A DNA stretch of 42,991 bases from a bacterium (GTDB lineage: Bacteria > Patescibacteriota > Patescibacteriia > UBA1558 > GWA2-36-10): NCBI GenBank assembly GCA_018653315.1, contig JABIAL010000034.1, forward strand, positions 1 to 42,991. Reading direction: 5' to 3'. Shown one piece after another: positions 1 to 10,039 of this stretch. The translations under genes were made by a program, and so were the position numbers. Below the pieces are notes generated by a model that was not told the origin of the DNA, searched no databases, and saw only the letters and a list, made by a program, of their open reading frames with translations. Position 1 is the first letter of the stretch, and every line of letters begins with the position of its first letter.

Positions 1-2
1 AC

Positions 3-695
3 TATAGCGCCGCAGCACGAGCTTATGAAAAAGCTGGTGATATAGCTAAGGCTAAAGACACGTGGATAAAGGCAGCAAAAGAATTCGAAACTGATAAGAA
101 TTACACTGAAGCAGCAGAAGCTTATGAAAAAGCTGATGATACAGCTAAGGCTCAAGAGATTTGGGCAAAGCTAGCAAAAGAATTCGAAGCTGATAAGACT
201 TATAGCGCCGCAGCACGAGCTTATGAAAAAGCTGGTGATATAGCTAAGGCTAAAGACACGTGGATAAAGGCAGCAAAAGAATTCGAAGCACGAGGTGCTT
301 ATTTGTACGCAGCAGAAGCTTGTGTAAAAGCCGGTGATACAGCTAAGGCTCAAGGAGCATGGAGAAAGCTAGCAGAAGCTTGTGTAAAAGCTGATGATAC
401 TCCAAATGCAGCAGAAGCTTATGAAAAAGCTGGCGATACAGTTAAGGCTCAAGAGATTTGGGTAAAGCTAGCAAAAAAATTCGAAGCCGAAGGTAACTAT
501 TTGTACGCAGTAAGAAATTATGAAAAAGCTGGTGATACAGCTAAGACTCAAGAGATGTGGAGAAAGCTAGCAGAAGAATTCGAAACTGATAAGAATTACA
601 CTGAAGCAGCAGAAGCTTATGAAAAAGCCGGTGATACAGCTAAGACTCAAGAGATGTGGGTAAAGCTAGTAGAAGCTTATGAAAAAGATGGTTAT
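3..695 (+). repeat. 99-bp in-frame tandem repeats (about 7 units)
   Basis: 3-89 is identical to 201-287 (offset 198 = 2 x 99); further degenerate units follow to about 695. Confidence 0.85.
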
Positions 696-740
696 ATAGC
701 TATGGCTAAAAAAATACGGAGAAAGCTAGTAGAAGCATAG
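3..740 (+). CDS. TPR/SNAP-like 33-aa tandem-repeat protein, 5' end truncated by the window edge
   Basis: Frame 3 is open from position 3 to the TAG at 738-740. Translation is a 33-aa (99-nt) repeat of type 'Y..AAeAYEKAGDtAKAqe.W.KLAkeFEadkn'. The supplied ORF begins at an internal TTG (303). Confidence 0.85.
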   Translation, partial: YSAAARAYEKAGDIAKAKDTWIKAAKEFETDKNYTEAAEAYEKADDTAKAQEIWAKLAKEFEADKTYSAAARAYEKAGDIAKAKDTWIKAAKEFEARGAYLYAAEACVKAGDTAKAQGAWRKLAEACVKADDTPNAAEAYEKAGDTVKAQEIWVKLAKKFEAEGNYLYAVRNYEKAGDTAKTQEMWRKLAEEFETDKNYTEAAEAYEKAGDTAKTQEMWVKLVEAYEKDGYIAMAKKIRRKLVEA

Positions 741-770
741 TAAGTTTTAGATAAAACACTTCAACCCCCT

Positions 771-797
771 AAATCCCCCTTAACAGGGGGATTTTTT
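771..797 (+). terminator. Intrinsic terminator after the repeat protein
   Basis: aaatccccct-taac-agggggattttttg hairpin plus T run. Confidence 0.85.
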
Positions 798-813
798 GTT
801 AGGATGTTTCTAG

Positions 814-2517
<1,704 letters not shown>

Positions 2518-2522
2518 AAAGA

Positions 2523-2555
2523 GAACCTCGATGACGATTGGGGTTTTTTTTATTT
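2523..2555 (+). terminator. Intrinsic terminator after pyrG
   Basis: aacctcga-tgacga-ttggggtt (with G-U pairs) followed by a T run. Confidence 0.6.
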
Positions 2556-2620
2556 TACAAAATTTATTAGTTATGTTATGCCTAATAAAGATAAACGTTC
2601 TTAAACAGGAGGATATATAA

Positions 2621-2860
2621 ATGAATAGTACTGAACGTAAAGATCTGCAAAAGGTAACTGCTACTTGGTTCTGGTTCGCTACTGCGGCTGTGCTAGTAAT
2701 GATAGCATCTTTTATTAAGGCCTTATTCGTAGTATTCAACTCAGATGGTATTGATTGGTTTGCGATAGGATTTTTTGCAACGCTTGCGATACTATCTGCT
2801 CTAGCAGTGGCTTATTGTCGGAAACAGTATGCGATGAACAAGAAAGAGCTGGAGGGTTAA
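2621..2860 (+). CDS. Small two-TM membrane protein
   Basis: 79 aa with two hydrophobic segments; perfect SD 'aggagg' upstream of ATG; followed by its own terminator. Confidence 0.75.
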   Translation: MNSTERKDLQKVTATWFWFATAAVLVMIASFIKALFVVFNSDGIDWFAIGFFATLAILSALAVAYCRKQYAMNKKELEG

Positions 2861-2878
2861 GCTTATGTTGAGCAAGGT

Positions 2879-2914
2879 AAAGGTGGGGTGATTGAGTTCA
2901 TTCCACCTTTTATT
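2879..2914 (+). terminator. Intrinsic terminator
   Basis: aaaggtgg...ccacctttt hairpin with T-rich tail. Confidence 0.7.
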
Positions 2915-2915
2915 A

Positions 2916-2944
2916 TTGACAATTTAGTTAAAAAATAGTATCAT
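2916..2944 (+). promoter_or_regulatory. Sigma70-type promoter of tRNA-Gln
   Basis: TTGACA (2916-2921), 17-nt spacer, TATCAT (2939-2944), 18 nt before the tRNA. Confidence 0.7.
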
Positions 2945-2961
2945 GATTTCGTTATTTATGT

Positions 2962-3035
2962 TCGGAGATCGTCTAATGGTAGGACACCTGGTTTTGGTCC
3001 AGGCAATCGGGGTTCGATTCCCTGTCTCCGAGCCA
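2962..3035 (+). tRNA. tRNA-Gln (anticodon UUG), CCA encoded
   Basis: Acceptor TCGGAGA/TCTCCGA; anticodon arm CCTGG-TTTTGGT-CCAGG; T arm CGGGG-TTCGATT-CCCTG; 3' G+CCA. Confidence 0.97.
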
Positions 3036-3041
3036 AACGAA

Positions 3042-3160
3042 TGAAATGAGTGCAGGTTCGGATTTAATAAATCTGAGTCGAAGACGAGGCTCCTAAGATG
3101 CTGGGCAATAGCGCAGCGCTCCGAGCCATTCGACTCACTGCGTTCGCTCATGGTCTGCGA
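3042..3160. repeat. GC-rich structured intergenic element; its core is repeated inverted at the window end
   Basis: Nested inverted repeats: tgagtcgaa (3074-3082)/ttcgactca (3129-3137), ggctc (3089-3093)/gagcc (3123-3127). 3094-3128 matches the complement of 42946-42980 (34/35). Confidence 0.8.
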
Positions 3161-3179
3161 CCAAAGTGGAGTTAAATTT

Positions 3180-3201
3180 CAGCCTTTTGGCTGTTTTTTT
3201 A
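3180..3201 (+). terminator. Intrinsic terminator
   Basis: cagccttttggctgttttttt. Confidence 0.75.
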
Positions 3202-3241
3202 ATTTATGTAAAATTTATCTTATGCTATACTATCTGGACTT

Positions 3242-4999
3242 ATGCAGTATTTGACTAGAGAAACATTTAAAATATTTTGGAAACATTTATGGAAATATAA
3301 ATGGTCTGTTTTAATTATTTTATTTTCTGTAATTTTTGCCTCTTTAGCAAATATCGTTGCTCCTTTATTCTATAAACAATTTTTTGACATTTTAGTTAAT
3401 ACTAGTGCTGACAGGGAGACGGGTGTATTGTTTGCTATTTTAGGAAAAATTTTGTTAGTTTATTTTTTGAGTTGGATAGCTAAGCGAATAACTACTTTTG
3501 TTATGGCTTATTTCCAGTCAAATGCTATGGCGGATTTGGCTAATAATTCTTTTGCTTATTTGCATAAACATTCAATTTCATTTTTTAATAATAATTTCGT
3601 TGGCTCTCTAGTAAAAAAATCTAATAGATTTGTTCATGCTTTTGACATGGTAACAGGTTTATTTGTTTGGGATTTATTACCAATTTTTGTAAATACTTCG
3701 GCGATTATTATTATCTTAGGAAGAAAAAATATATGGCTTGGTTTAGGTATTTTATTGTGGGTATTAATTTTTATTTCAATTAATTATTTTTTTAGTTTAT
3801 ACAAATTAAAATACGACACTAAAAGAGCGATTATAAGTTCTAAAGTAACAGGGGTATTAGCAGATACAATCACAAATAACCTAAATGTTAAATTATTTAA
3901 TGGTTACGCTCGAGAAAATAAGCTATTTAAAAAAGTAAACGGCGAGTTTCAAAAAATATTTCAGTTTACTTGGAATCTGAGTAATTATTTTGAAGCTGTT
4001 CAGGCTATGCTTATGGTTATCCTAGAGATCGCTGTAATGTCTTATGCTGTTACTTTATGGCAAAAAGGTTTGATTACTATTGGAGATTTTGTTTTGTTAC
4101 AAACTTATCTTTTGAGCATGATTATGCGCTTATGGAATTTTGGTAGAATAATTCGTAGGTATTATGAAAATATGGCCGAAGCTGAAGAAATGACGGAAAT
4201 TTTGGTAGCAGAACATGAAATTCAAGATATTAAAATGGCAAAGAAATTAAAGCTAACAAATGGACAGGTTAGATTTGAAAAAGTTAATTTTAATTATAAT
4301 CAAACTAGAAAAATAATTTCAAATTTTGATTTGACTATAAAGGCCAAAGAAAAAGTTGCCATAATCGGCTCTTCTGGTTCAGGTAAGTCTACCTTGGTTA
4401 ATCTGTTATTAAGAAATCATGAATTATCTAGTGGTAATATTTTTATTGATGATCAAAAAATTAATAGAGTCACTCAAGAGTCTTTGTGGAAAAATATTGC
4501 CCTGGTGAATCAGGATTCAATTTTATTTCATCGTAGTTTACAAGAGAATATTGGCTATGGACAAATAAAAGCTTCTAACGCAGAAATTATAAAAGCAGCT
4601 AAGTTGGCCCATGCTAATGATTTTATTAATAATTTTCCTGAGAAATATCAAACTTATGTTGGTGAGAGAGGAGTGAAGCTTTCTGGCGGTGAACGTCAGC
4701 GAGTAGCTATTGCTAGGGCAATTTTAAAAGATGCTCCAATTTTAGTATTAGATGAAGCTACTTCTTCTTTAGATTCAGAATCAGAAGGATTAATTCAAGA
4801 TGCTTTAATTAATTTAATGAAAAATAAAACAGTAATTGTAATTGCTCATAGGTTATCAACTATTATGAAAATGGATAGGATATTAGTTTTAGACCAAGGA
4901 CAAATTGCAGAGCAAGGAACTCATAAAGAATTAATAAAAAAATCAAATGGTTTGTATAAAAGACTTTGGGAAAAACAAATTGGAGGGTTTATTAGTTAA
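3242..4999 (+). CDS. ABC transporter, fused permease and ATP-binding protein (MsbA/exporter type)
   Basis: N-terminal TM domain; Walker A 'GSSGSGKST', signature 'LSGGERQRVAIARA', Walker B 'ILVLDEATSSLD', H-loop 'IVIAHRLST'. Confidence 0.95.
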   Translation: MQYLTRETFKIFWKHLWKYKWSVLIILFSVIFASLANIVAPLFYKQFFDILVNTSADRETGVLFAILGKILLVYFLSWIAKRITTFVMAYFQSNAMADLANNSFAYLHKHSISFFNNNFVGSLVKKSNRFVHAFDMVTGLFVWDLLPIFVNTSAIIIILGRKNIWLGLGILLWVLIFISINYFFSLYKLKYDTKRAIISSKVTGVLADTITNNLNVKLFNGYARENKLFKKVNGEFQKIFQFTWNLSNYFEAVQAMLMVILEIAVMSYAVTLWQKGLITIGDFVLLQTYLLSMIMRLWNFGRIIRRYYENMAEAEEMTEILVAEHEIQDIKMAKKLKLTNGQVRFEKVNFNYNQTRKIISNFDLTIKAKEKVAIIGSSGSGKSTLVNLLLRNHELSSGNIFIDDQKINRVTQESLWKNIALVNQDSILFHRSLQENIGYGQIKASNAEIIKAAKLAHANDFINNFPEKYQTYVGERGVKLSGGERQRVAIARAILKDAPILVLDEATSSLDSESEGLIQDALINLMKNKTVIVIAHRLSTIMKMDRILVLDQGQIAEQGTHKELIKKSNGLYKRLWEKQIGGFIS

Positions 5000-5058
5000 T
5001 TATTTGCTATTTTATTGAATAAGACATACAATTATGATCTAAATAGATAAATAAAAGT

Positions 5059-5565
5059 ATGGGAAATTTTAATAGAGACAAAAGATCAGGCGGTGGTCGT
5101 GATAGAGGTGGCTTTGGCGGAGGACGAGGTCGTGATAGAGGTTTTGGTGGCGGTGGTCGTGATCGCGATAGTCGTCCAACTATGCATCAAGCAGTTTGTG
5201 ATGGTTGTGGTGATGATTGCGAGGTGCCATTTCGCCCAACTAGTGGCAAACCTATTTTTTGCAGTAATTGTTTTAAGAAAGATGATAATAGACCACAGCG
5301 TGATAATAGACCGAGACGTGATGATAGGTCATCAGATCGCGGTCAGAATAATGAAAAGTTAACTGAGTCTATAAATAATTTAAATAAAAAATTAGATCAA
5401 ATTTTAAATATTTTGCAAATTCCAGTTTTAGAAAATAAAGAAGTTAAGGTAAAAGTCAGTAAGACTAAGACTAAGGCTGCTAAAGAAAAAACTAAAGTTA
5501 AAATCAAGGCAAAGGCTAAACCAAAAGTTAGTAAAGCTAAAAAAATAGCCAAAAAGAAAAAATAA
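5059..5565 (+). CDS. RGG-rich / CxxC-x17-CxxC zinc-ribbon / lysine-rich-tail protein
   Basis: N-terminal 'GGGRDRGGFGGGRGRDRGFGGGG', zinc ribbon 'CDGCGDDCEVPFRPTSGKPIFCSNC', heptad-like segment, C-terminal poly-basic tail. Confidence 0.85.
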   Translation: MGNFNRDKRSGGGRDRGGFGGGRGRDRGFGGGGRDRDSRPTMHQAVCDGCGDDCEVPFRPTSGKPIFCSNCFKKDDNRPQRDNRPRRDDRSSDRGQNNEKLTESINNLNKKLDQILNILQIPVLENKEVKVKVSKTKTKAAKEKTKVKIKAKAKPKVSKAKKIAKKKK

Positions 5566-5574
5566 TATTTACTT

Positions 5575-5603
5575 ACACCTCACTTTAAGTGGGGTGTTTG
5601 TTT
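5575..5603 (+). terminator. Intrinsic terminator
   Basis: acacctcac-ttta-agtggggtgt followed by T-rich sequence. Confidence 0.7.
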
Positions 5604-5665
5604 ATATTGAAAAAAAGCCTGAAATATGGTATTTTAAAGCCAGTATTATATTATAATAAATTTTT

Positions 5666-7264
5666 ATGGAATTATCTCCAGATATTGTAAAATTATATCA
5701 AAATTTGGATCGTATTTACCAAAAAAGAAAAGCTATTAAAGAGGATGAAAATAAGATTGAAGTAGAGGATATTACTTCAAGAGTTACTTTTGTTTATGAA
5801 AAATTACGTAATAGTGTAGATTTTAAAGAAGCGCATTTGTTGCGTCGTTTTGCTATTGAGAGAAATTTACGTCGTCGTTTGATTATCGAAACTTTAAAAC
5901 CGCAGATAGCTAAAAATTTAATAAATGATTTGATTCGAGGACATTATTTAGATAATAATGCTATTCCAGAGGTAATAGTTTTGGAAGTAGCTAAAATTAT
6001 TAAAAAATATAATGAACTTTTTGTTTTATTAAATGATCTTTATAGCGGAAAAGAGCGTAAACATTTTTTTGATTGGATTATAGGCATAGAGGCTTGTGAG
6101 ATAGATATGTTATTAACGCCAGAAAATGTAGAAGATAGCGTAATTGAGGCTATGTACAACATGACTAAAACACGTATCAAATTTAGTGGGGATACTTTGA
6201 AAACCAGAGAGAAGAATATTCAACTTTATATTGCTATTCATAAGTCAATCGTTAAATCAGATAATACTATTATTTCTTATCATTTATTTAATTTATATTT
6301 TCCAGATTGGTTACAAGCAGATGCTAATTTAATAAAATTAGTGGCTACAAATTTTTCGGCAGTATACAAAACAATTCAAGGACATTTAAAACACCCGTAT
6401 CAAAGAAAGTTATTTTTGTCTGTTAGTGAAGAGGTAGTTACTTTCAAAATTTTACATGAATTAATTTTACAAGAAGAGGAAAATATCTCTACATTATTAA
6501 CTCACCCAGATGATTTATTAGCCTCAGCTAAGATTTTGATTAACAAAAAATATAAGTTTATTCGTAAAAAAATTAGCCAGAGTTCTTTGCGGGCTATTAT
6601 ATATATATTTGTTACCAAAATGACCTTGGCTTTGGTTTTGGAATTACCATATGAAGTTTATATTTTGCAAGAAATAAATTATATTCCGATTACTATTAAT
6701 ATAGTTTTTCCTCCATTATTGATGTTTTTAGTAGCCTTGACTATTATACCGCCTAGTAAAGAAAATACAGCTAAAATTTTGGATAATCTAAAAGATATTG
6801 TTTATAATAATCCAGCTAAGTCTATTTTATGTAAATTAAATACCAAATATCGTCAAAATTGGAGTTTTAAAATCTTTTATTATTCCATGTTTACTATTTT
6901 ATATATTATAGTTTTTGGCGCAATTATTGTTGGTTTGCGTAATTTAGAATTTAATTTATTAAGCGGGGCATTATTCTTATTCTTTTTAACCATGGTTAGC
7001 TTTTTTGCTTTAAAGATTCGTAATACAGCCAAAGAATACAAAGTGTTACAACGCAAGGTTGGTTTGATAGCATTCTTTATTGATTTCTTTTCTTTGCCAA
7101 TTGTCTCAGCCGGTCGTTGGTTGTCAACTAAATTTAAAAAGATTAATGTTTTTGCTTTTGTGATGGATTATATTATCGAAGCACCGTTTAAAATTTTTAT
7201 TGCTATCTTTGAAGAATGGTTAGGCTTTTTGAAAGACCAAAAAGATAATATGTATCATGAATAA
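5666..7264 (+). CDS. Uncharacterised membrane protein: long helical N-terminal part, about four C-terminal TM segments
   Basis: 532 aa; hydrophobic stretches such as 'FKIFYYSMFTILYIIVFGAIIVGL'. No family recognised. Confidence 0.85.
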   Translation: MELSPDIVKLYQNLDRIYQKRKAIKEDENKIEVEDITSRVTFVYEKLRNSVDFKEAHLLRRFAIERNLRRRLIIETLKPQIAKNLINDLIRGHYLDNNAIPEVIVLEVAKIIKKYNELFVLLNDLYSGKERKHFFDWIIGIEACEIDMLLTPENVEDSVIEAMYNMTKTRIKFSGDTLKTREKNIQLYIAIHKSIVKSDNTIISYHLFNLYFPDWLQADANLIKLVATNFSAVYKTIQGHLKHPYQRKLFLSVSEEVVTFKILHELILQEEENISTLLTHPDDLLASAKILINKKYKFIRKKISQSSLRAIIYIFVTKMTLALVLELPYEVYILQEINYIPITINIVFPPLLMFLVALTIIPPSKENTAKILDNLKDIVYNNPAKSILCKLNTKYRQNWSFKIFYYSMFTILYIIVFGAIIVGLRNLEFNLLSGALFLFFLTMVSFFALKIRNTAKEYKVLQRKVGLIAFFIDFFSLPIVSAGRWLSTKFKKINVFAFVMDYIIEAPFKIFIAIFEEWLGFLKDQKDNMYHE

Positions 7265-7718
7265 TAAAGAGTTTTATTTGATTGCTCATAATATACGTAG
7301 TTTATATAATGTCGGAACTATATTTAGAACAGCTGATGCCCTAGGAGTGGATCGGCTGTTTTTGACTGGCTACACAGGCTGTCCACCACGTAAAGAAATA
7401 TCCAAAGTAGCACTAGGCGCGGAAGATTCAGTTCCTTGGAAACATTATAAAAATACAACTCATTTAATTAAAAAATTAAAAGCTGAAGGTGTTCAAATTA
7501 TTGCCTTAGAGAAAAATAATAAATCTATAAATTATTTAGATTTTAAGCCAAAGTTTCCAGTGGCTTTGATTTTGGGACATGAAATAGAAGGTGTTTCGTC
7601 TCAATTATTAAAACAGGCCGATAAAACAATCAGCTTGCCAATGAATGGCATTAAGGAATCATTGAACGTCGGTGTAGCGATGGCGGTAGCTGGATACCAC
7701 GTAATTAGTCAAAAATAA
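7257..7718 (+). CDS. SpoU/TrmH-family RNA 2'-O-methyltransferase
   Basis: 'LIAHNIRSLYNVGTIFRTADALGVDRLFLTGYT', 'ALILGHEIEGVS', 'SLPMNGIKESLNVGVAMAVAGYHV' (SPOUT motifs 1-3). Overlaps the upstream stop by 8 nt. Confidence 0.93.
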   Translation: MNNKEFYLIAHNIRSLYNVGTIFRTADALGVDRLFLTGYTGCPPRKEISKVALGAEDSVPWKHYKNTTHLIKKLKAEGVQIIALEKNNKSINYLDFKPKFPVALILGHEIEGVSSQLLKQADKTISLPMNGIKESLNVGVAMAVAGYHVISQK

Positions 7719-7756
7719 TTCGTGCTCATATTGCTAGAATATGCTATAATAATTTT

Positions 7757-7984
7757 ATGAATTTGCATGCAATTATTGAAATCATTTTTACTATAGTGTT
7801 GATTTTATTTTTGTTGTTAATGGTAATTGGTATCATGACATTTATTACCTTAATCGAAGAGTTACGACAACTAGATGTTAATATACAAACTCGTTTTGTT
7901 TTTATCGCTGGCATGGCCGGCGTTTATTTATTTTTATTAAGAGCAATGGTTAATAAATTTAGAGAATTTCATCGTTATATTTAA
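7757..7984 (+). CDS. Small two-TM membrane protein
   Basis: 75 aa, hydrophobic; TATAAT box just upstream. Confidence 0.65.
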   Translation: MNLHAIIEIIFTIVLILFLLLMVIGIMTFITLIEELRQLDVNIQTRFVFIAGMAGVYLFLLRAMVNKFREFHRYI

Positions 7985-7987
7985 TTT

Positions 7988-8977
7988 ATGAGAAAAAATA
8001 TAGTAACTACAATCGGCGGTGCGACACAAGATATCATGTTTTATACAAATGATATGGTTTTGGTGGATAATAAAGATGATTTATTAAGACAAAAATTAAT
8101 TGGTTTTGAATATGGTGCTAAAGTATATAGTGAGCAGGTTTATTTTACTTTTGGTGGTGGTGGGGCTAATGCAGCGGCAAATTTTGCTGGCTTAGGCATC
8201 AAAGCACAAACTATTTTAGCAGTTGGTCAAGATTTGGTGGGCCATGCTATTTTAGCGAATTTACAAAATAGAAAAATTGACACTCGTTTAGTGCAAAAAC
8301 ATTCTAAATATAATTCCGGTATATCTTCTATCATTAATGTGGGTTCTTTTAATGAACATGTTATTTTTGCTTATCGGGGAGCTAATAATCACATAGATTT
8401 AAGTGAAAAGATAGTCAGAAAAATAAATACGCCTTGGGTTTATCTGACCTCATTAGCTGGTAAATCAGCCAAGAGTCTTAATGTTTTGTTTGCTCATTGT
8501 CAGAAAAAAAATATTCAAGTAGCTTGGAATCCGGGTTCTAATCAATTGAAGTTAGGTTTAAAAAAATTAGCTAAGTTTATTCAAGTGACCGATGTATTTG
8601 ACGTAAATCGTGATGAGGCATTAGAATTATTAGTTGGCGTGAATAAAGATAAGGTAAAAAATAACATTAGATTTATTTTAAAAGAATTACATAAATGGGG
8701 ACAGAAATATACAGTGGTAACTGACGGTCCTAAAGGAGCTTATGTTTACGATGGAAAGAAAGTTTATTTTAAAGCAGCTTTTAAGAAAAAAGGTATAAAT
8801 ACTACTGGAGCTGGTGATTCTTTTGGTTCTGGATTAGTAGCTGGACTGATAAAATATCATGGTAATATTGAGAAAGCCTTAAGGCTAGGTATATATAATA
8901 GTAATTCAGTTGTAATGAAGATTGGTGCTCAAGAAGGTATTTTGACTGCTGGAGATTTAAAGAAGTATAAACTGTAA
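7988..8977 (+). CDS. PfkB-family carbohydrate/nucleoside kinase
   Basis: 'FTFGGGGANAAANFAGLGIKAQTILAVGQDLVG' and C-terminal signature 'NTTGAGDSFGSGLVAGLI'. Confidence 0.93.
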   Translation: MRKNIVTTIGGATQDIMFYTNDMVLVDNKDDLLRQKLIGFEYGAKVYSEQVYFTFGGGGANAAANFAGLGIKAQTILAVGQDLVGHAILANLQNRKIDTRLVQKHSKYNSGISSIINVGSFNEHVIFAYRGANNHIDLSEKIVRKINTPWVYLTSLAGKSAKSLNVLFAHCQKKNIQVAWNPGSNQLKLGLKKLAKFIQVTDVFDVNRDEALELLVGVNKDKVKNNIRFILKELHKWGQKYTVVTDGPKGAYVYDGKKVYFKAAFKKKGINTTGAGDSFGSGLVAGLIKYHGNIEKALRLGIYNSNSVVMKIGAQEGILTAGDLKKYKL

Positions 8978-8983
8978 ATTTTT

Positions 8984-9550
8984 ATGAAAAAAGTTACAGT
9001 AGAAGTTTCTGCTCGACATATTCATCTTTCAGATAAAGATTTAGTTAAATTATTTGGTAAGCAATATTCTTTGCATCAGAAAAATAATTTATCTCAATCA
9101 GATCAATTTGCAGCTAAAGAAACCTTAGTAATTAGTGGTTCAAAAAATAAATTATCTAGAGTGAGGATACTTGGACCAAATAGGGTTAAAACTCAAGTTG
9201 AATTGTCACTTAGTGATTGTATTTATTTGGGAATTAAGCCAGTTTTACGATTATCAGGAGATTTGAAAGGATCTAGTGATATTTTATTAATTGGTCCAAA
9301 AGGCAAATTAAGAATAAAACATGGGGCGATTGTAGCTAAACGACATTTGCATATTTCTAAAACTCAAGCTAAAGAATGGAAATTAAAAAATAAACAAAAG
9401 ATTTCCGCTTCAATCAAAGGAGAGAGGTCAATAATATTTAATAACATTATTGTACGAGTAGGAGATTTTGTTACTAGATTGCATTTGGATACCGATGAAG
9501 CCAATGCAGCTGGTGTTGATAAAAATACGATTGCTTATTTAGATATTTAA
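8984..9550 (+). CDS. PduL-type phosphate acyltransferase (phosphate propanoyltransferase family)
   Basis: 'VEVSARHIHLS', 'RVRILGPNRVKTQVELSLSD', 'GAIVAKRHLHIS', 'LHLDTDEANAAGV': the duplicated His-containing beta-barrel motifs of PduL. Confidence 0.9.
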   Translation: MKKVTVEVSARHIHLSDKDLVKLFGKQYSLHQKNNLSQSDQFAAKETLVISGSKNKLSRVRILGPNRVKTQVELSLSDCIYLGIKPVLRLSGDLKGSSDILLIGPKGKLRIKHGAIVAKRHLHISKTQAKEWKLKNKQKISASIKGERSIIFNNIIVRVGDFVTRLHLDTDEANAAGVDKNTIAYLDI

Positions 9551-9554
9551 TTTT

Positions 9555-9968
9555 ATGTTAAATAAATTAGCACAAACAAATGAAATAGTAGATAATTTGG
9601 TTAATTCCGAAGCTAAGTTACAAGAATTAAACAAGGAATTAAACGAAGTAATTATTGAATATAATGCATTGACACAAAGTGTAGAATCAATGTCTTTTTT
9701 TAATTTTGATAATGTTTATTTTTGGTTTGTTATTTGTGGTTTATTACTTCTAGTTTTTGGTTTTTGCTTTTTATTACTTGAATTAAAAGGAGGAAAAAAT
9801 AAATCTGCTAAATCAAGTGAAGCAAAAAAAAGTTTAGCAGTTGAACCAATAAAAACTAAAAAAATAAAAAAGAACACAGCTAAAATCAAAGAGATACAAA
9901 AAGTTGATTCAAAAACTGTGAAAAAAACTAATAAAGTTTTTAAAGTTGCTGTTCGTAAAGTAAAATAA
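9555..9968 (+). CDS. Single-TM protein with N-terminal coiled coil and lysine-rich tail
   Basis: Coiled-coil-like N-terminus, TM 'VYFWFVICGLLLLVFGFCFLLL', basic C-terminus. Confidence 0.7.
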   Translation: MLNKLAQTNEIVDNLVNSEAKLQELNKELNEVIIEYNALTQSVESMSFFNFDNVYFWFVICGLLLLVFGFCFLLLELKGGKNKSAKSSEAKKSLAVEPIKTKKIKKNTAKIKEIQKVDSKTVKKTNKVFKVAVRKVK

Positions 9969-10039
9969 ATTAGATTAGCCAAAAACTAAATTTGTTGTTA
10001 AAATATAGGCCAGGTTAACTGGTTTTTTATTATGAGTTT

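Noticed and set aside
171-353. Minus-strand 60-aa ORF
   Set aside because: Antisense shadow of the 99-bp repeats.
3-695. Possible CRISPR-like array
   Set aside because: Regular 99-bp spacing but in-frame coding repeats with no spacer structure.
2924-3151. Minus-strand 75-aa ORF over tRNA-Gln
   Set aside because: Antisense to a clear tRNA and repeat; not coding.
5093-5362. 89-aa ORF overlapping the RGG/zinc-ribbon gene
   Set aside because: Out-of-frame shadow of the low-complexity RGG coding sequence; valine-rich artefact.
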